From Photobacterium swingsii (GTDB lineage: Bacteria; Pseudomonadota; Gammaproteobacteria; Enterobacterales; Vibrionaceae): a stretch of DNA of 64,000 bases. The notes under the pieces are model-generated. The model was not told the DNA's origin, did not search any database, and saw only the letters and a program-made list of their open reading frames with translations. Below, in pieces: positions 44,482-53,567 of the stretch; the first letter of the stretch is position 1, and each line of letters opens with the position of its first letter. The position numbers were made by a program, and so were the translations under genes. The stretch is from positions 1,240,001 to 1,304,000 of the forward strand of contig NZ_AP024853.1 in the NCBI RefSeq assembly GCF_024346715.1, written 5' to 3'.

Positions 44482-46482
44482 ATGAAAATCGTAACAGGCA
44501 ACAATAACGATCCCGTTGAGAAGGTGTTGATCTCTTTGCCACGATCACACAAAGATGGTCATCTTTTTGCGATCCCTGCAGGGCTTGTCGATTGGTTACC
44601 TCAATATCAACATTTCAAAGGGGTCACAAAAAGTATTGTTGAGCTGCTCAATCTCATTTCACTTCGAGGCTTGTCTTGCCAAGATGGTATGGTATCAACC
44701 ACAGAGTTAGTTGAAGCGACAGAAGGACAATTAACTCGAGCCGCGATTCAGCAACGATTACGCGCAGCTGTTGGTATTGGGCTTTTTAAACAACAACCTG
44801 TACGCTTCGAAGAGGGGCTTGCAGGCAAGACTATGTTGCATCATTTTGTTAACCCAGCCTTGTTAATTTCTCAGCTTGGTACGGGTAGTCTTCATTCGCA
44901 ACAAAGCAAAGAACAAGAAAAACAAAAACGCTCAAAAGCATTGGCGCAGAATCATGTTAATCGTCGCTTACTGACTGAGCATGGTCTTGGTACACCACCA
45001 AGTATGCCTGACGAAGCGGATCAAATTGTTGTTTCACCCACCAGCTGGGCCGGGATCATTGATCAGGCGCTTGCCCCACCGCGTACGAAGAAAAGCTATC
45101 AAAAAGCGATGGTTGCGATCAGTGGTACTAAAGCGATCATTGAAACTCGATCGTCTAAGTCGATCATGACTGTTGATGATCTTATGACTTTATTTGCCTT
45201 GTTTACTCTGACGGTGCAATATCATGATCATCATATCGATGATTATGAGATCCAATCGCGTAGTTTAAGCAATAAGACCCCAGTTTATATCACTGATATT
45301 TTGGCTTTACGCGGTAAAAAAGACAGTGGACCTGCACGCGACTCTATTCGCGAAAGTATTGATCGTATTGAATTTACTGATTTTCAGTTACATGAACTAA
45401 CGGGACGTTGGCTCAGTGAAAATATGCCAGAAGGGTTTAAAAGTGATCGTTTTCGCTTTATTGCTCGTACGATCACCGCATCAGAAGAAGCTCCGCAAGA
45501 AGGTGAAAACGGTGAGATTAAGATCAAGCCCAATCTGTACATTTTAGTGTGGGAGCCGTCTTTCTTCGATGAACTGCTCACGCGCGATTATTTCTTCTTG
45601 TTCCCACCAGAGATCTTGCGACAGCATACCTTGGTATTCCAGCTGTACACTTTCTTCCGAAGCCGCATGTCGCGTCGCGTCAATGATTCGATGCTACTGA
45701 GTGAGCTGAATCAGAAATTAGCTCGCAATATTGAATGGCGCCGTTTCTCATCTGATTTGATCCGTGAGTTACGTAAATTAGCAGATGATAAAGTCAGCGA
45801 TAGCGTGTTTGCTGTCAATTTATGGGGTTATCACTTAACGATCCTTCCGGAAGATGCCAATCAGCGTTATACCGATTATCAGATTGATATTCGCTGTGAT
45901 GCGGATGAAGTGATCCGTTACTCGCGTGCGAAGACGACCAATGAAGGTAAGCGCAACATGGCGCCTACGATGCCAAACCCATTGCGAAATGAGATCTTGC
46001 CCAAGCGTGAACTTGATCAGCTATCCCAGATCATCGATGGTGAATTTGAACCGATCCAACGCAAAGAAGGGCGCACTAAGGGCCGCTTAGGTCGACGTGT
46101 GAAGCTACGTAAACACTTAGTTGAGATCAATGCAGACGAGCTGACGATCATCTTATCCAAGTACACCTCACCAGAAGCCCTCCAGCGCAGTATCACGGCA
46201 TTATCTGCAATGACTGGACACTCAGCTTCGAGTGTTTCTGATGAATGCCATGAGCTATTAGAGAAGCTTGATTGGCTACGTGTGTCTGATCAAGTGGTTA
46301 GCTATGAAACGTTGAGTAAAACCGTAGAGCTTTACAATAGCCAGCAAGAAGATCGTCATCTTTCTATCGAACGTTTAATTTCAGGGCTGGCTGTCCGCCG
46401 AAAAGTCTGTAAATTGGTGCATGAAGGGCATATTAACGAGCAAGTGCTGATGGCCCTCGATGATGTTGCTAAAGGTGTATAA
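44482..46482 (+). CDS. rctB: Chromosome II replication initiator RctB
   Basis: 666 residues (V. cholerae 658). RctB is the Vibrionaceae-specific initiator that binds iterons and 39-mers at oriCII, remodelled by DnaK/DnaJ. Winged-helix domains occupy the first two thirds (e.g. VVSPTSWAGIIDQALAPPRT, RSKSIMTVDDLMTLFALFTL, FRSRMSRRVNDSMLLSELNQ), and a basic segment (RKEGRTKGRLGRRVKLRKHL) precedes the C-terminal regulatory domain. Position beside the iterons and divergence from parA2 are diagnostic. No clear Shine-Dalgarno precedes the ATG. The coding sequence contains about 30 GATC sites by my count. Confidence 0.97.
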   Translation: MKIVTGNNNDPVEKVLISLPRSHKDGHLFAIPAGLVDWLPQYQHFKGVTKSIVELLNLISLRGLSCQDGMVSTTELVEATEGQLTRAAIQQRLRAAVGIGLFKQQPVRFEEGLAGKTMLHHFVNPALLISQLGTGSLHSQQSKEQEKQKRSKALAQNHVNRRLLTEHGLGTPPSMPDEADQIVVSPTSWAGIIDQALAPPRTKKSYQKAMVAISGTKAIIETRSSKSIMTVDDLMTLFALFTLTVQYHDHHIDDYEIQSRSLSNKTPVYITDILALRGKKDSGPARDSIRESIDRIEFTDFQLHELTGRWLSENMPEGFKSDRFRFIARTITASEEAPQEGENGEIKIKPNLYILVWEPSFFDELLTRDYFFLFPPEILRQHTLVFQLYTFFRSRMSRRVNDSMLLSELNQKLARNIEWRRFSSDLIRELRKLADDKVSDSVFAVNLWGYHLTILPEDANQRYTDYQIDIRCDADEVIRYSRAKTTNEGKRNMAPTMPNPLRNEILPKRELDQLSQIIDGEFEPIQRKEGRTKGRLGRRVKLRKHLVEINADELTIILSKYTSPEALQRSITALSAMTGHSASSVSDECHELLEKLDWLRVSDQVVSYETLSKTVELYNSQQEDRHLSIERLISGLAVRRKVCKLVHEGHINEQVLMALDDVAKGV

Positions 46483-46497
46483 TCACTAAGGGATAGT

Positions 46498-48768
46498 GTG
46501 AAGGATAATACAATACGACAACGAGTTAATTTTGCAGCCTGTGCTGTGTTACTGGCGGTTAGTAGCACGGGCTGGGCCGCTGAGCGAGAACAAATCGGTT
46601 TAGTGCTCAGTGGAGGGGGAGCGAAAGGCGCTGCTCATATTGGCGTACTTGAAGTATTAGAAGCCAATCGCATCCCTGTTGACATGATCACAGGCACCAG
46701 TATGGGCGCTTATGTAGGTGGCATGTACGCAACAGGGCTGACAGCGCAAGAGGTGAAACAAAAAACCTTAGCTGCGAACTGGCAATCCGGTTATGTCGAT
46801 CGTGCTACTCGCAACGAATTGGTGTTACGGCGTAAACAGCAAAATGATAATTTTCAATTACATACCGATTTAGGGGTGACGCCACAAGGGGAGTTTCGTG
46901 TTAAGCCAGGGGCTTTCCAAGGGCAAGGCATGGCAATACTGCTTCGTGGCTTAACCAATAACTTGCCTGTTTTATCTTCTTTTGATGACTTAGTGATCCC
47001 TTATCGCAGTGTGGCGACAGACATCGCGAAAGTTGAGCCTGTTGTTATCGATTCTGGAAATCTAGCGACGGCCATGCAAGCCTCAATGACGGTACCTGGT
47101 GCATTAACGCCTATTGAGTGGCAAGGGCATCGGTTGGTTGATGGTGGTGTGGTGAACAACATGCCTGTGGATATTGCACAGCAAATGGGGGCAGATGTCA
47201 TTATTGCGGTCGATTTGCGTGATCCTCTGATGGAAGATGACAAGCTTGGCAGTGCGTTAACGATTATCTCGCAGCTAACTACCTTCATGACCAATAGCAG
47301 TGCCGATCGTCAGAAAGCCTTGATGTCAGAAGATGATATTTACCTTCAGCCTGCACTGACATTCATGACAGCTCCTGATTTTGACAAGATGACTCGTGCC
47401 TACCTTGCGGGTCGTAAGGTGGCAACGGATGCACTACCTCAATTACTACCACATCAATTATCCGAAGCGGATTACGCGGAGTATGTGCGGCGCAAGCAAG
47501 ATCGTCGAAGTCAAATGGTGGCAAGATCGGCATATTACATTGATAACATTGTGCTTAAAAACCAAACGGGTCGAAGTGATAAAGCCCTGCTGACGTTATT
47601 AGATCTTGATACCAAGCGTGTATTGACTAACCAAGAGCTTGAGCAAGCTGTTAATCGGTTGAATACGCAAGATATTTTTTCCCGAATCACCTACGAGATT
47701 AAACAGCAAGATGATGAGACTGTTTTAGTGGTTGATGTGACTGAAAAGTCATGGGGACCGGGGTATTTAAACTTTAAATTTGCGTTTGAAGATGATTTTT
47801 CTCAGCGTTCAGACTTCACTTTTGGTGCACAGTATCTCTACACCAACCTCACGGATAAAGGGGGAGAGTGGGTATTTGAGGCTGAATTGGGGAGCTGGAA
47901 AGCGTTTAAAACTGAAATTTATTTACCGCTCGATTATGAGCAACGCTACTTTTCGAGTGTCGCACTAGAATTTAATAGTCAGCTGCGTGGTTTTAAACCT
48001 GAACAGCTTGATGTTGATTTTAGTATCGATCCTAGTATCAGTAGCCTAGATGGCCTGTATCAGCGTTCTATTCTATCGGCAGAGCTAGGGGTTAACTTAG
48101 CACCGTGGAGCGCGCTAAGCCTTGGATACATGGGGCAAACGGGGGATATTACCTTATCCTCGTTTGGCTTAACGGAAGATTTCAATGCTCATGGTCCTTA
48201 TACCCGATTCGACTTAGATAATTTGGATAATCAGTATTTTCCTACAAGTGGCACGCAAGTGTCGGCTTATTTTAGTGTGATGCAGACGGAGAGCCAGTTT
48301 GAAGGCAACAGCACGGAAGATGATGTTTTTGTTTATAACATGAGCTTGATAAAGCCGTTTAATATCGATCGTCATACACTGGTTGGGTTAGGGAAAATTG
48401 GTGGTGCTGATTCAAAAGAATTTTTACCTGTCTTTGCGCAAGACCTTGGCGGTCTATTTAACTTATCGGGTTACCACAAGTATGAGTTGAACGGGCGTTA
48501 CAGTGCGCTAGGGGCGTTAATTTACCGTTATCAGTTGCTCGACAATGATTTTGGCGCGTTTTCGACGCCAGTTTACATTGGCGGTTCTTTTGAAAAAGGT
48601 GGGGTTTGGAATGAGTACAGCCAAATTTCAGCAAGCAGTATGATCACAGCAGGGAGCGTCTTTGTGGGGGTTGATTCAGTGTTAGGGCCTGTCTACCTTG
48701 CTTACGGCAATGCTGAAGGTGGTGAGAGCTCGGTGTATTTAACCCTAGGAAGCGTGATTCAACAATGA
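46498..48768 (+). CDS. Patatin-like phospholipase with outer-membrane barrel (PlpD-like, type Vd)
   Basis: 756 residues from GTG 46498 behind AAGGGA. A signal peptide ends near SSTGWAAEREQ. The patatin domain has the oxyanion loop GGGAKGAA (about 38-45), nucleophile Ser67 in GTSMG, and catalytic Asp in LVDGGVVNNMP near 213. A POTRA-like segment (about 340-415) and a 16-strand-type barrel ending in YLTLGSVIQQ follow. This is the architecture of P. aeruginosa PlpD, which exports a class A1 phospholipase through its own barrel. It lies 15 bases behind rctB, so readthrough from rctB is likely. It may act on host or own membrane lipids. Confidence 0.88.
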   Translation: MKDNTIRQRVNFAACAVLLAVSSTGWAAEREQIGLVLSGGGAKGAAHIGVLEVLEANRIPVDMITGTSMGAYVGGMYATGLTAQEVKQKTLAANWQSGYVDRATRNELVLRRKQQNDNFQLHTDLGVTPQGEFRVKPGAFQGQGMAILLRGLTNNLPVLSSFDDLVIPYRSVATDIAKVEPVVIDSGNLATAMQASMTVPGALTPIEWQGHRLVDGGVVNNMPVDIAQQMGADVIIAVDLRDPLMEDDKLGSALTIISQLTTFMTNSSADRQKALMSEDDIYLQPALTFMTAPDFDKMTRAYLAGRKVATDALPQLLPHQLSEADYAEYVRRKQDRRSQMVARSAYYIDNIVLKNQTGRSDKALLTLLDLDTKRVLTNQELEQAVNRLNTQDIFSRITYEIKQQDDETVLVVDVTEKSWGPGYLNFKFAFEDDFSQRSDFTFGAQYLYTNLTDKGGEWVFEAELGSWKAFKTEIYLPLDYEQRYFSSVALEFNSQLRGFKPEQLDVDFSIDPSISSLDGLYQRSILSAELGVNLAPWSALSLGYMGQTGDITLSSFGLTEDFNAHGPYTRFDLDNLDNQYFPTSGTQVSAYFSVMQTESQFEGNSTEDDVFVYNMSLIKPFNIDRHTLVGLGKIGGADSKEFLPVFAQDLGGLFNLSGYHKYELNGRYSALGALIYRYQLLDNDFGAFSTPVYIGGSFEKGGVWNEYSQISASSMITAGSVFVGVDSVLGPVYLAYGNAEGGESSVYLTLGSVIQQ

Positions 48769-48791
48769 TTAGATACAGCGCCAAATAAATG

Positions 48792-48823
48792 AAAAGCTAA
48801 GCAAGCTATGCTTAGCTTTTTTA
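48792..48823 (+). terminator. Terminator behind the patatin gene
   Basis: AAAGCTAAGC (48793-48802) pairs with GCTTAGCTTT (48810-48819) and a T-run follows, ending the rctB-patatin transcript. Confidence 0.85.
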
Positions 48824-49045
48824 TTTCCTTTAATTTCCGTTTCTTCTTCTCTTTCCCTCAAGATGAAGTATCTTCTCAAGGCTTTTCCCTAGCCTATTTA
48901 GGTTTTCTACTGCGCTAGTACGCTTCACCTTCACACCAAGTGTGACTCTTACAGCTATTTTTGTTCTTTATTCTGCTGATCACTTCCGTTTAGCTGGAAA
49001 CACTTGATAATGCGTGAGTTACACCTTTAACAAGACAGAGATGCA

Positions 49046-49612
49046 ATGAAAACTGAAAAAGAAAAAATGCTCACGGGTGATATTTATCAAGCATTTGAGC
49101 CTGAATTAGTCGCTGAGCGTGAGCGTGCAAAAGCAATTTGCTTCACATTAAACCAAACGTGTCCTACTGATCGGGAAGGGCGTCAAACCCTGATCCACCA
49201 GCTACTTGCCTTAGAAGAAACAGTTGAAACCGATGCGTGGATAGAATCGCCATTTAATTGTGACTATGGCTATAACATCAAAGTAGGGAAAGGTTTTTAC
49301 GCGAATCATGGTTGCACCATACTTGATGGCGCGCCAGTCACCTTTGGTGATGATTGCTTATTAGCACCGAGTGTCGTAATTGCAACCGCTGGGCATCCAC
49401 TTAATCCAACCGAGCGTGCCAGTGGTGATGAGTTTGCTAAGGCGATCACTATAGGTAACTGTGTTTGGTTAGGTGCGAACGTTACTGTGTGCCCTGGTGT
49501 AACGATTGGTGACAATGTGGTGGTTGGCGCTGGGAGCGTTGTTACGAAAGATTTACCAGCAAATACCGTGTGTGTTGGTGCACCCGCTAAGCCTGTACGT
49601 GCTATTGACTGA
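49046..49612 (+). CDS. maa: Maltose O-acetyltransferase (hexapeptide family)
   Basis: 188 residues. The N-terminal Mac domain (KEKMLTGDIYQAFEPELVAE) is followed by left-handed beta-helix repeats (DYGYNIKVGKGFYANHGCTI, TIGNCVWLGANVTVCPGVTI, GDNVVVGAGSVVTKDLPANT). The catalytic His lies in ATAGHPLNPTERA. It transfers acetyl from acetyl-CoA to the 6-OH of maltose, glucose or similar sugars as a cytoplasmic trimer, probably a detoxification step. Single gene; iteron-like repeats follow 70 bp behind it. Confidence 0.92.
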   Translation: MKTEKEKMLTGDIYQAFEPELVAERERAKAICFTLNQTCPTDREGRQTLIHQLLALEETVETDAWIESPFNCDYGYNIKVGKGFYANHGCTILDGAPVTFGDDCLLAPSVVIATAGHPLNPTERASGDEFAKAITIGNCVWLGANVTVCPGVTIGDNVVVGAGSVVTKDLPANTVCVGAPAKPVRAID

Positions 49613-49680
49613 TGAATAGTATTGGAAGAGCGTCCCGATGAGCACTCCCGTTTCCATGCTGTGATTCAAAAGCGGAGGGA

Positions 49681-49706
49681 TTGATCACTGCCTTGATCAT
49701 CTTTCC
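49681..49706 (+). repeat. Isolated iteron pair right of rctB
   Basis: TTGATCATCTTTCC at 49693-49706 is identical to a copy in the distal cluster at 24810. It is immediately preceded by a partial copy, TTGATCACTGCC (49681). A weaker GTGATCCTGCTTTG occurs near 49753. They lie about 3.2 kb behind rctB in a gene-free gap. Confidence 0.65.
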
Positions 49707-49908
49707 GTTGCTAGTGGCTATTGTTTCAGATTGGACCGGCTTAGTGACAGCGGTGATCCTGCTTTGCTTGTTTAGATGCCACTGTTATGTCTAAGTACAA
49801 AACGATAACGCAGTAAATTATGGGGGAGCCTGTAATATAGCCTGTTGTTTCTCTGCACTGATACTCCTTGTCGATGCTTGTAGCATGACAAGGAAAAGAG
49901 GGGGAGGA

Positions 49909-50166
49909 TTAGAATAATAACTCAACCGCGTAAATGACCTCATCAGGTTGGCAATTTAGGTATAAAGGTTTGAATGTTTCAGATTTTTTATATAATCGTT
50001 CAATATCATTGTATTCAATGCTCCCGCTATTTCTTAACGAATAGAACTTTAATATTTCACTCGCTCTTTTTACATCTAATGGAAAAACGCTCATAATATC
50101 ATAAGTGCTTATTTTTCCTGATTTATCTATTATTGCTTCTATAAATTTATCATGATAAATAGCCAT
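49909..50166 (-). CDS. Small putative HTH protein (paralogue of the 51187 gene)
   Basis: 85 residues, AT-rich. The N-terminal 45 residues (KFIEAIIDKSGKISTYDIMS, then VFPLDVKRASEILKFY) look like a winged helix or short HTH and align with the start of the 181-residue protein at 51187, with 14 of 36 identical by eye. The C-terminal YLNCQPDEVIYAVELLF also resembles a segment there (MFLNDDPGMFIRSVELVCG). No recognised family. A hairpin (TCCTTGTC/GACAAGGA, 49863-49893) lies just downstream. Likely a small DNA-binding protein, by inference only. Confidence 0.6.
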   Translation of the reverse strand: MAIYHDKFIEAIIDKSGKISTYDIMSVFPLDVKRASEILKFYSLRNSGSIEYNDIERLYKKSETFKPLYLNCQPDEVIYAVELLF

Positions 50167-50466
50167 ATAACCGCCTTTTATTAAACGAGAAAATTCATGT
50201 TTTGATTAAAAATGTGATTTGTTTAATTTTTGCTTTGTTATCATTGTTTAAATAACAATATAATTAATGAATTTAACTTATACGCCTCATCGTGCTGAAT
50301 AATAAAGCTACATTGTATCTATCTTTGTTATTTATTCAATAAACAAATTTAACTGAAATCTATATTATTTAAAATCAATGGTTGAATTATTTTTGGTTTA
50401 AAAGGATTATATATTTATCCCATTAAATTTATTTACTATAACAATATATTTAAGAGGTTTAAAAAT
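50167..50466. other. AT-rich divergent intergenic region with operator-like palindrome
   Basis: TTGTTAT (50235-50241) and ATAACAA (50252-50258) form an inverted repeat with a 10-bp spacer between the divergent small genes at 50166 and 50467. It may be the operator of the HTH protein. The rest is low-complexity AT sequence. Confidence 0.4.
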
Positions 50467-50820
50467 ATGGAATTCACACATATTTCTGACTTAAAAGGGC
50501 TATCAGGTGAGGCCAAGGCGTTCATTGCCTACTTCATTGAGCAAGACTTGCCCGAGATCTATGAAAACTTAGGGTTCGTTGAATGTAATATGCCTATTGG
50601 AAGTAAGAGCATTAAGTACAAAGCGGCATTCAATAACGATCTTGATGGCCGTCTTGAGTACTGGATTGTCTTCAACACTTATGGTGCTGTGGGGTTAGCT
50701 AAAAGACTGACCTACGATGATAATTTTGAAACGACTTTTGTTCACTTCAACCTCAAGCATGATAGAGATAGCTTTATTAACGATACGATCGCAAAAATGC
50801 CTATGGTAATCATCCATTAA
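50467..50820 (+). CDS. Hypothetical protein in the AT-rich block
   Basis: 117 residues; AGAGG lies nine bases ahead of the ATG. Acidic, soluble, mixed alpha/beta (FIAYFIEQDLPEIYENLGFV, GRLEYWIVFNTYGAVGLAKR, HFNLKHDRDSFINDTIAKMP). No signal peptide, no membrane span, no family recognised. It is the first of three plus-strand small genes between 50.4 and 51.7 kb. Confidence 0.6.
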   Translation: MEFTHISDLKGLSGEAKAFIAYFIEQDLPEIYENLGFVECNMPIGSKSIKYKAAFNNDLDGRLEYWIVFNTYGAVGLAKRLTYDDNFETTFVHFNLKHDRDSFINDTIAKMPMVIIH

Positions 50821-50886
50821 GCTAAAAGCCCTTGTTATGAACGTCTGTCGAGTAAAAGACAAAAGAACATATTTTTTAGAGTCGCT

Positions 50887-51093
50887 ATGGGATTATTCTT
50901 CAAAAATATGTTCTTAAATTTCAATAAGAAAAGGCACTTTATATTGAAGTCAATATACCTTTTGATGCTTGTAATAACGGCTTTATGTTCACTTTCTATA
51001 TTACTGAACGAGAGCGATTTAAAAAATAAAATTGGAATGGTTATAGAAGAACTTAATACGGATGAAGTTGGAGTTGTAACCACTCAAAAATAA
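50887..51093 (+). CDS. Small single-TM membrane protein
   Basis: 68 residues. A basic N-terminus (NMFLNFNKKRHFILKS) precedes one TM helix (IYLLMLVITALCSLSILL, about residues 23-42), giving an N-in orientation with a short external tail (SDLKNKIGMVIEELNTDEVG). No clear ribosome-binding site. It lies between two unknown genes in AT-rich DNA. Could be a small regulatory membrane peptide; no family recognised. Confidence 0.4.
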   Translation: MGLFFKNMFLNFNKKRHFILKSIYLLMLVITALCSLSILLNESDLKNKIGMVIEELNTDEVGVVTTQK

Positions 51094-51186
51094 ATATTGT
51101 TCGTCAATAAACACCTTACTATCAATCTAAATCAGAGAGAGCCTGTAGTTACTGACTGCCTGCATCTACTTAGGTATGGAGATACA

Positions 51187-51732
51187 ATGAGAACGAATAT
51201 ATCGGCATTTAAACTCATCGAGGCAATGATTAAAAAATATGGGAAAGTGAAACGCAATAATATAATGGATGCATTTTCTCTTTCTATACTAGAGTGCAAT
51301 AAGATAATCAGGTGCTACGAAGATCTTACTGACTATAAGCTCGTATATGATGATTTATGCGGAGAATACTCACTGAATATTGATGGCTACTTTCATACTA
51401 TGTTCTTGAATGATGACCCTGGTATGTTCATAAGATCGGTTGAGCTCGTTTGTGGAAAAACGATGATTGTTAATGATGAAGAATATGAGACATATAAGTT
51501 TCAAATAGTAGTGGTAAATTTTAATGAGAATACGGATCAAGAACTGATAAGAATTTCGGAGATATTAATTGAATATGGCTGCGATGACGTAACCATAGGC
51601 GTGATATATGGAGAGCTTTATCTAGACTTTGTAAGAAAAGACGTATGCTATGACATGGCTGTCACACGAGCCTCAAGCCAGATCAACGCTGTCTATGGAC
51701 TACGCTGTATTAAGGCTGAACGGCTAGAGTAA
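51187..51732 (+). CDS. Putative HTH protein of unknown family
   Basis: 181 residues from the ATG at 51187, with GGAG five bases upstream (an upstream TTG at 51097 is rejected). The N-terminal 45 residues (KLIEAMIKKYGKVKRNNIMD, then AFSLSILECNKIIRCY) parallel the 85-residue protein at 49909. The C-terminal half (YKFQIVVVNFNENTDQELIR, then DDVTIGVIYGELYLDFVRKD) is a separate alpha/beta module. AT-rich coding sequence compared with flanking genes suggests acquisition or relaxed composition. Possibly a ligand-responsive DNA-binding protein, by inference. Confidence 0.6.
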   Translation: MRTNISAFKLIEAMIKKYGKVKRNNIMDAFSLSILECNKIIRCYEDLTDYKLVYDDLCGEYSLNIDGYFHTMFLNDDPGMFIRSVELVCGKTMIVNDEEYETYKFQIVVVNFNENTDQELIRISEILIEYGCDDVTIGVIYGELYLDFVRKDVCYDMAVTRASSQINAVYGLRCIKAERLE

Positions 51733-51923
51733 TGGCGTATAAGGTGCATTTTCTCTGTTCAACACACCAAAGAAGAATAAAGCAGGCCGCTGTTTGCTCT
51801 TGCTTAGGTTATCTAACCCACAGGCACTTTTTAATGGTACGAGTATTCGCTATCGGTAAGCTGATGTTAAATGCATAAAATGGTATGCTAGCGGGCTGTT
51901 AGTTGCTCCATGCTGGAAAGATA

Positions 51924-52481
51924 ATGAATTATAACCGAATCGTTTGTTTTGACCTTGAAATGTGTTGCTGGAATGATGAGCGTAAAGCCCGAACAGGTGA
52001 AATCATAGAGATCGGTGTCGCTGAATTAGATCTCCAGAGTGGCGATATTGTGCGCCGTGCCCAGCATTACGTTTTGCCTGAGCATGATGAAGTCTCTTAT
52101 TTCTGCACCGAATTGACAGGCATTAAACCAGAGGTGATTGCCAAAAATGGTAAGCCATTGGCCACAATATTAAAGTCAATTGAACAGAAGTTTGGTGGGC
52201 GTCATAAAATTTACGCCGCTTGGGGCCATGACGATCAGATTTTGCGGGCGGAATGTGAAGCGAAAGGGTTGAAAGTGCCTTTCGAAGAGTACCTCAATAT
52301 TGCGACGCTATTTCGCATGCAGCCACATGTAAAGAAAAAGCGCTGTGGACAGCGTACCGCGATGGAAATTGCAGGTATTGAATGGGAAGGTCGCCAGCAT
52401 TCTGGTTATGTCGATGCGTTCAATTTAGCACGCTTAACTAAAACACTCTTCATACCGGGTCAAGATACAGATACAGAGTAA
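51924..52481 (+). CDS. DEDDh 3'-5' exonuclease
   Basis: 185 residues from ATG 51924. The RNase H-like exonuclease fold is intact: Exo I VCFDLEMCCW (Asp/Glu), Exo II-like YAAWGHDDQILRAEC with its Asp, and Exo III HSGYVDAFNLARL with the catalytic His and Asp. It resembles the ERI1/KapD branch of the DnaQ superfamily more than DNA polymerase epsilon. It may trim RNA or DNA 3' ends. It stands alone and ends at a strong bidirectional terminator. Confidence 0.85.
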   Translation: MNYNRIVCFDLEMCCWNDERKARTGEIIEIGVAELDLQSGDIVRRAQHYVLPEHDEVSYFCTELTGIKPEVIAKNGKPLATILKSIEQKFGGRHKIYAAWGHDDQILRAECEAKGLKVPFEEYLNIATLFRMQPHVKKKRCGQRTAMEIAGIEWEGRQHSGYVDAFNLARLTKTLFIPGQDTDTE

Positions 52482-52509
52482 TACTTGTTTAGCGAGTGCT
52501 ACCAAACTC

Positions 52510-52550
52510 AAAAAAGAGGCCACTGATATTGTATCAGTGGCCTCTTTTTT
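52510..52550. terminator. Bidirectional terminator
   Basis: AGAGGCCACTGATA (52515-52528) pairs with TATCAGTGGCCTCT (52532-52545), with A-run and T-run flanks, between the convergent exonuclease and RidA genes. Confidence 0.9.
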
Positions 52551-52567
52551 ATGCTAAATCGAGAAGA

Positions 52568-52924
52568 TTACTCTGCTTTAAGCGCTGCAGTCACAATCAA
52601 CTCTACTTTTAATTCTGGGCGAGCAAGTTTTGCTTCACCGCAAGCACGTGCTGGTGCATCGCCTTCAGGCATCCAGTTGTCCCATACTTCATTCATTTCT
52701 TGGAAGTCGGCCATATCAGCTAGCCAAACAATCACTTGTAGCATGTGGTGTTTATCACTGCCTGCTTCATTTAATAAGGTCTCAACACGGCGTAGTGCTT
52801 CTTTTGTTTGATCTGCTACGCTCTCACCCGCAATACCAACTTGACCACATAAATAAACCGTATCGCCATGTTTAACAATCTTGCTCATGCGTTGGTTAGT
52901 TTGTTCACGTTGAATTGTTGTCAT
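52568..52924 (-). CDS. ridA: RidA-family protein
   Basis: 118 residues from the ATG at 52924, with AAGG eight bases upstream; an upstream in-frame ATG at 52990 is not supported. RidA (YjgF/UK114) fold: SKIVKHGDTVYLCGQVGIAG, ADQTKEALRRVETLLNEAGS, and the substrate-binding Arg in PARACGEAKLARPELKVELI. RidA deaminates reactive enamines such as 2-aminoacrylate formed by PLP enzymes. It belongs to the wider YjgF group, so a different imine substrate is possible. Single gene. Confidence 0.85.
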   Translation of the reverse strand: MTTIQREQTNQRMSKIVKHGDTVYLCGQVGIAGESVADQTKEALRRVETLLNEAGSDKHHMLQVIVWLADMADFQEMNEVWDNWMPEGDAPARACGEAKLARPELKVELIVTAALKAE

Positions 52925-53567
52925 TATTTTGCCTTTATTCTTTTCGTATATTGCTACTGTAACAACGATATAAATTCGTATCGTCGTCAATTGTTTGTTT
53001 GATGTTATACCAGTAGAGCAGCTTGTTGCAATGCTAATGTGACCTCTGTCCTCGTGTTTAGCTTCTTGCTAAGGACGGACCGTCTCGATCTAAAAAGGGA
53101 TAAAGTAAGCTAATTTGGAATATTTGTTGAATAGATATGTGAGCTTCATAGTTTAACGAAAATAAAAAGTTCAAAAATTTTGTTAATTATCTAGAACAAA
53201 AAAGCATATCGAAGGGCTTTTATTTTATAAAAAGCAATTAGACCACCATGAATTATTATGTGTTATTTTGTGGTTTTATATTCTTTGTTGTTGTTTTTTA
53301 TGTGCTTGGTTGAAGTCTTGTTTTATGGGGTTTTGTGCTTTGAATTCTTATTTTTTTGTGTGTTTATTGTTCATTATTGCTGAATAAATGTTGCGAGTTT
53401 AGTGTTGGTGAAACTGTACATTTTGTTCAGTTTATATTTTGGTTTGTTAATAATCTGTGATTTTGTTGTGCTGTTTGCTGTTGTCTCAGCATTTTTTTCC
53501 TGATAGTTTTTTGTCAGCAGATTCAGGAAAGAATGTGCAATTAAGGACAATAATAATACAGGATAGT
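52925..53567. other. T-rich porin upstream region
   Basis: About 640 bp ahead of the porin gene, very T-rich after 53100 with no gene. The length suggests a long 5' untranslated region or several promoters for the porin. A short hairpin (TTAGC/GCTAA near 53061) is visible but no terminator. Confidence 0.4.

Noticed and set aside
44482..46482. Plasmid origin instead of chromosome II
   Set aside because: RctB with phased GATC iterons, parS2 sites, and many housekeeping genes (tmcA, pdxH, tRNA-Ser, putA) indicate a chromosome II.
49909..51732. Toxin-antitoxin module or prophage remnant
   Set aside because: No recognised toxin, antitoxin, integrase, recombinase or attachment-site repeat is visible; only small unknown and HTH-like proteins.
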